Below, one piece after another: positions 63,694 to 64,000 of a stretch of DNA of 64,000 nt. The stretch is taken from assembly GCF_900218065.1 (NCBI RefSeq), contig NZ_OBMU01000002.1, forward strand, positions 264,232-328,231, written 5' to 3'. Source of the DNA: Novosphingobium sp. Chol11 (lineage in GTDB: Bacteria > Pseudomonadota > Alphaproteobacteria > Sphingomonadales > Sphingomonadaceae). The notes under the pieces are model-generated. The model ran no database searches. It had not been told where the DNA came from and was given only the letters and a program-made list of their open reading frames with translations. Position numbers and translations under genes: made by a program. The stretch's first letter is position 1. Every line of letters starts with the position of its first letter.

Positions 63694-64000
63694 TCAAGCG
63701 CTGGCGAGCGCCAAGGTTCCACGTGCTTCAGGCGGCGGCGCTGATCGCGCGACGGTTTCCAGCAGATCGGTAACGCAGGTGATGCGTTCCTCATCGCTTG
63801 TCTGCTGTTTCAGCAGCCAGCGCCCATCCTTTTCGGCCAATTCCGCGTCGCCCGGATCGAACGCGGCTTTGTCGCGAGGGGTGAGGGCGATCGCCGCTGG
63901 CCCTGCATCCACCCGCGCGACATGCGCCGCCCGCGCCAATATCGCGATCCTGGCGCTGGCGACCAGCGCCTCCGCCATGGGCGGCATGGGCCCGAAACGG
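63694..64000 (-). CDS. mfd: Transcription-repair coupling factor, C-terminal part (runs off window)
   Basis: The last 102 or so residues of Mfd are encoded, with the 5' part beyond the window edge. RFGPMPPMAEALVASARIA and HVARVDAGPAAIALTPRD match the conserved D7 (TRCF C-terminal) domain. Mfd removes stalled RNA polymerase and recruits UvrA for repair. It ends normally with a stop at 63694 and a low-complexity tail (ARGTLALASA). Confidence 0.82.
   Translation of the reverse strand, partial: RFGPMPPMAEALVASARIAILARAAHVARVDAGPAAIALTPRDKAAFDPGDAELAEKDGRWLLKQQTSDEERITCVTDLLETVARSAPPPEARGTLALASA

Overview
The window looks like part of an alphaproteobacterial chromosome from the sphingomonad group (Sphingobium, Novosphingobium or Sphingomonas). 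This is inferred from high-GC codon use, TonB-dependent receptors placed beside catabolic genes, many oxygenases and dehydrogenases, a LOV-type histidine kinase, and an mfd C-terminus at the right edge. No rRNA, tRNA, CRISPR array, classical transposase or replication origin was seen.

Layout. (1) 1-10650 is a catabolic island: zinc alcohol dehydrogenase, two TetR regulators, amidohydrolase, VOC protein, a putative dioxygenase-like protein, TonB-dependent receptor, SDR and an Asp/Glu-racemase-fold protein. Several good palindromes lie in its promoters. By eye its intergenic DNA is more AT-rich than the rest. (2) 10731-17523 holds a LOV-kinase-receiver hybrid, a decayed HWE-kinase remnant, a second TonB receptor, and a divergent secreted endoglycoceramidase-like GH5 enzyme. 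(3) 17530-25774 is a leucine/isovalerate (liu) catabolic operon with a LysR regulator, a MaoC protein and a KstD-like flavoprotein. A roughly 390-bp element, a GIY-YIG nuclease gene between inverted REP-like repeats, sits between the two methylcrotonyl-CoA carboxylase genes. (4) 25872-34307 is a tightly coupled seven-gene minus-strand operon (class III aminotransferase, GT-C-like membrane protein, UbiA, HAD, small GMC partner, GMC oxidoreductase, epimerase) facing a PF03706-type membrane protein. It may make a polyprenyl-linked sugar.

(5) 34410-40422 carries a NarX/NarL-like two-component pair and PutA. (6) 40600-45871 is a second catabolic patch: epoxide-hydrolase-like enzyme, a paralogue of the putative dioxygenase-like protein, an MFS carrier and an NtaA/DszA-like flavin monooxygenase. 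(7) 46010-53128 is a response regulator followed by an archaic (Csu-type) chaperone-usher pilus cluster. (8) 53353-64000 holds a Rnk-like protein, glutamate dehydrogenase, Hsp20, a truncated globin, a P450, a HAPMO-like Baeyer-Villiger monooxygenase with a VOC remnant upstream, an SDR, a GH1-like glycosidase, 3-methyladenine glycosylase and the 3' end of mfd.

The genes suggest an environmental degrader that imports hydrophobic or aromatic compounds through TonB receptors, oxidises them (P450, BVMO, flavin monooxygenase), and feeds acyl-CoA catabolism. Surface functions (pilus, possible lipid-linked glycan, glycolipid hydrolase) are interspersed. The least explained parts are the liu-operon element, the UbiA/GMC operon, and the H-x-D...H protein pair.
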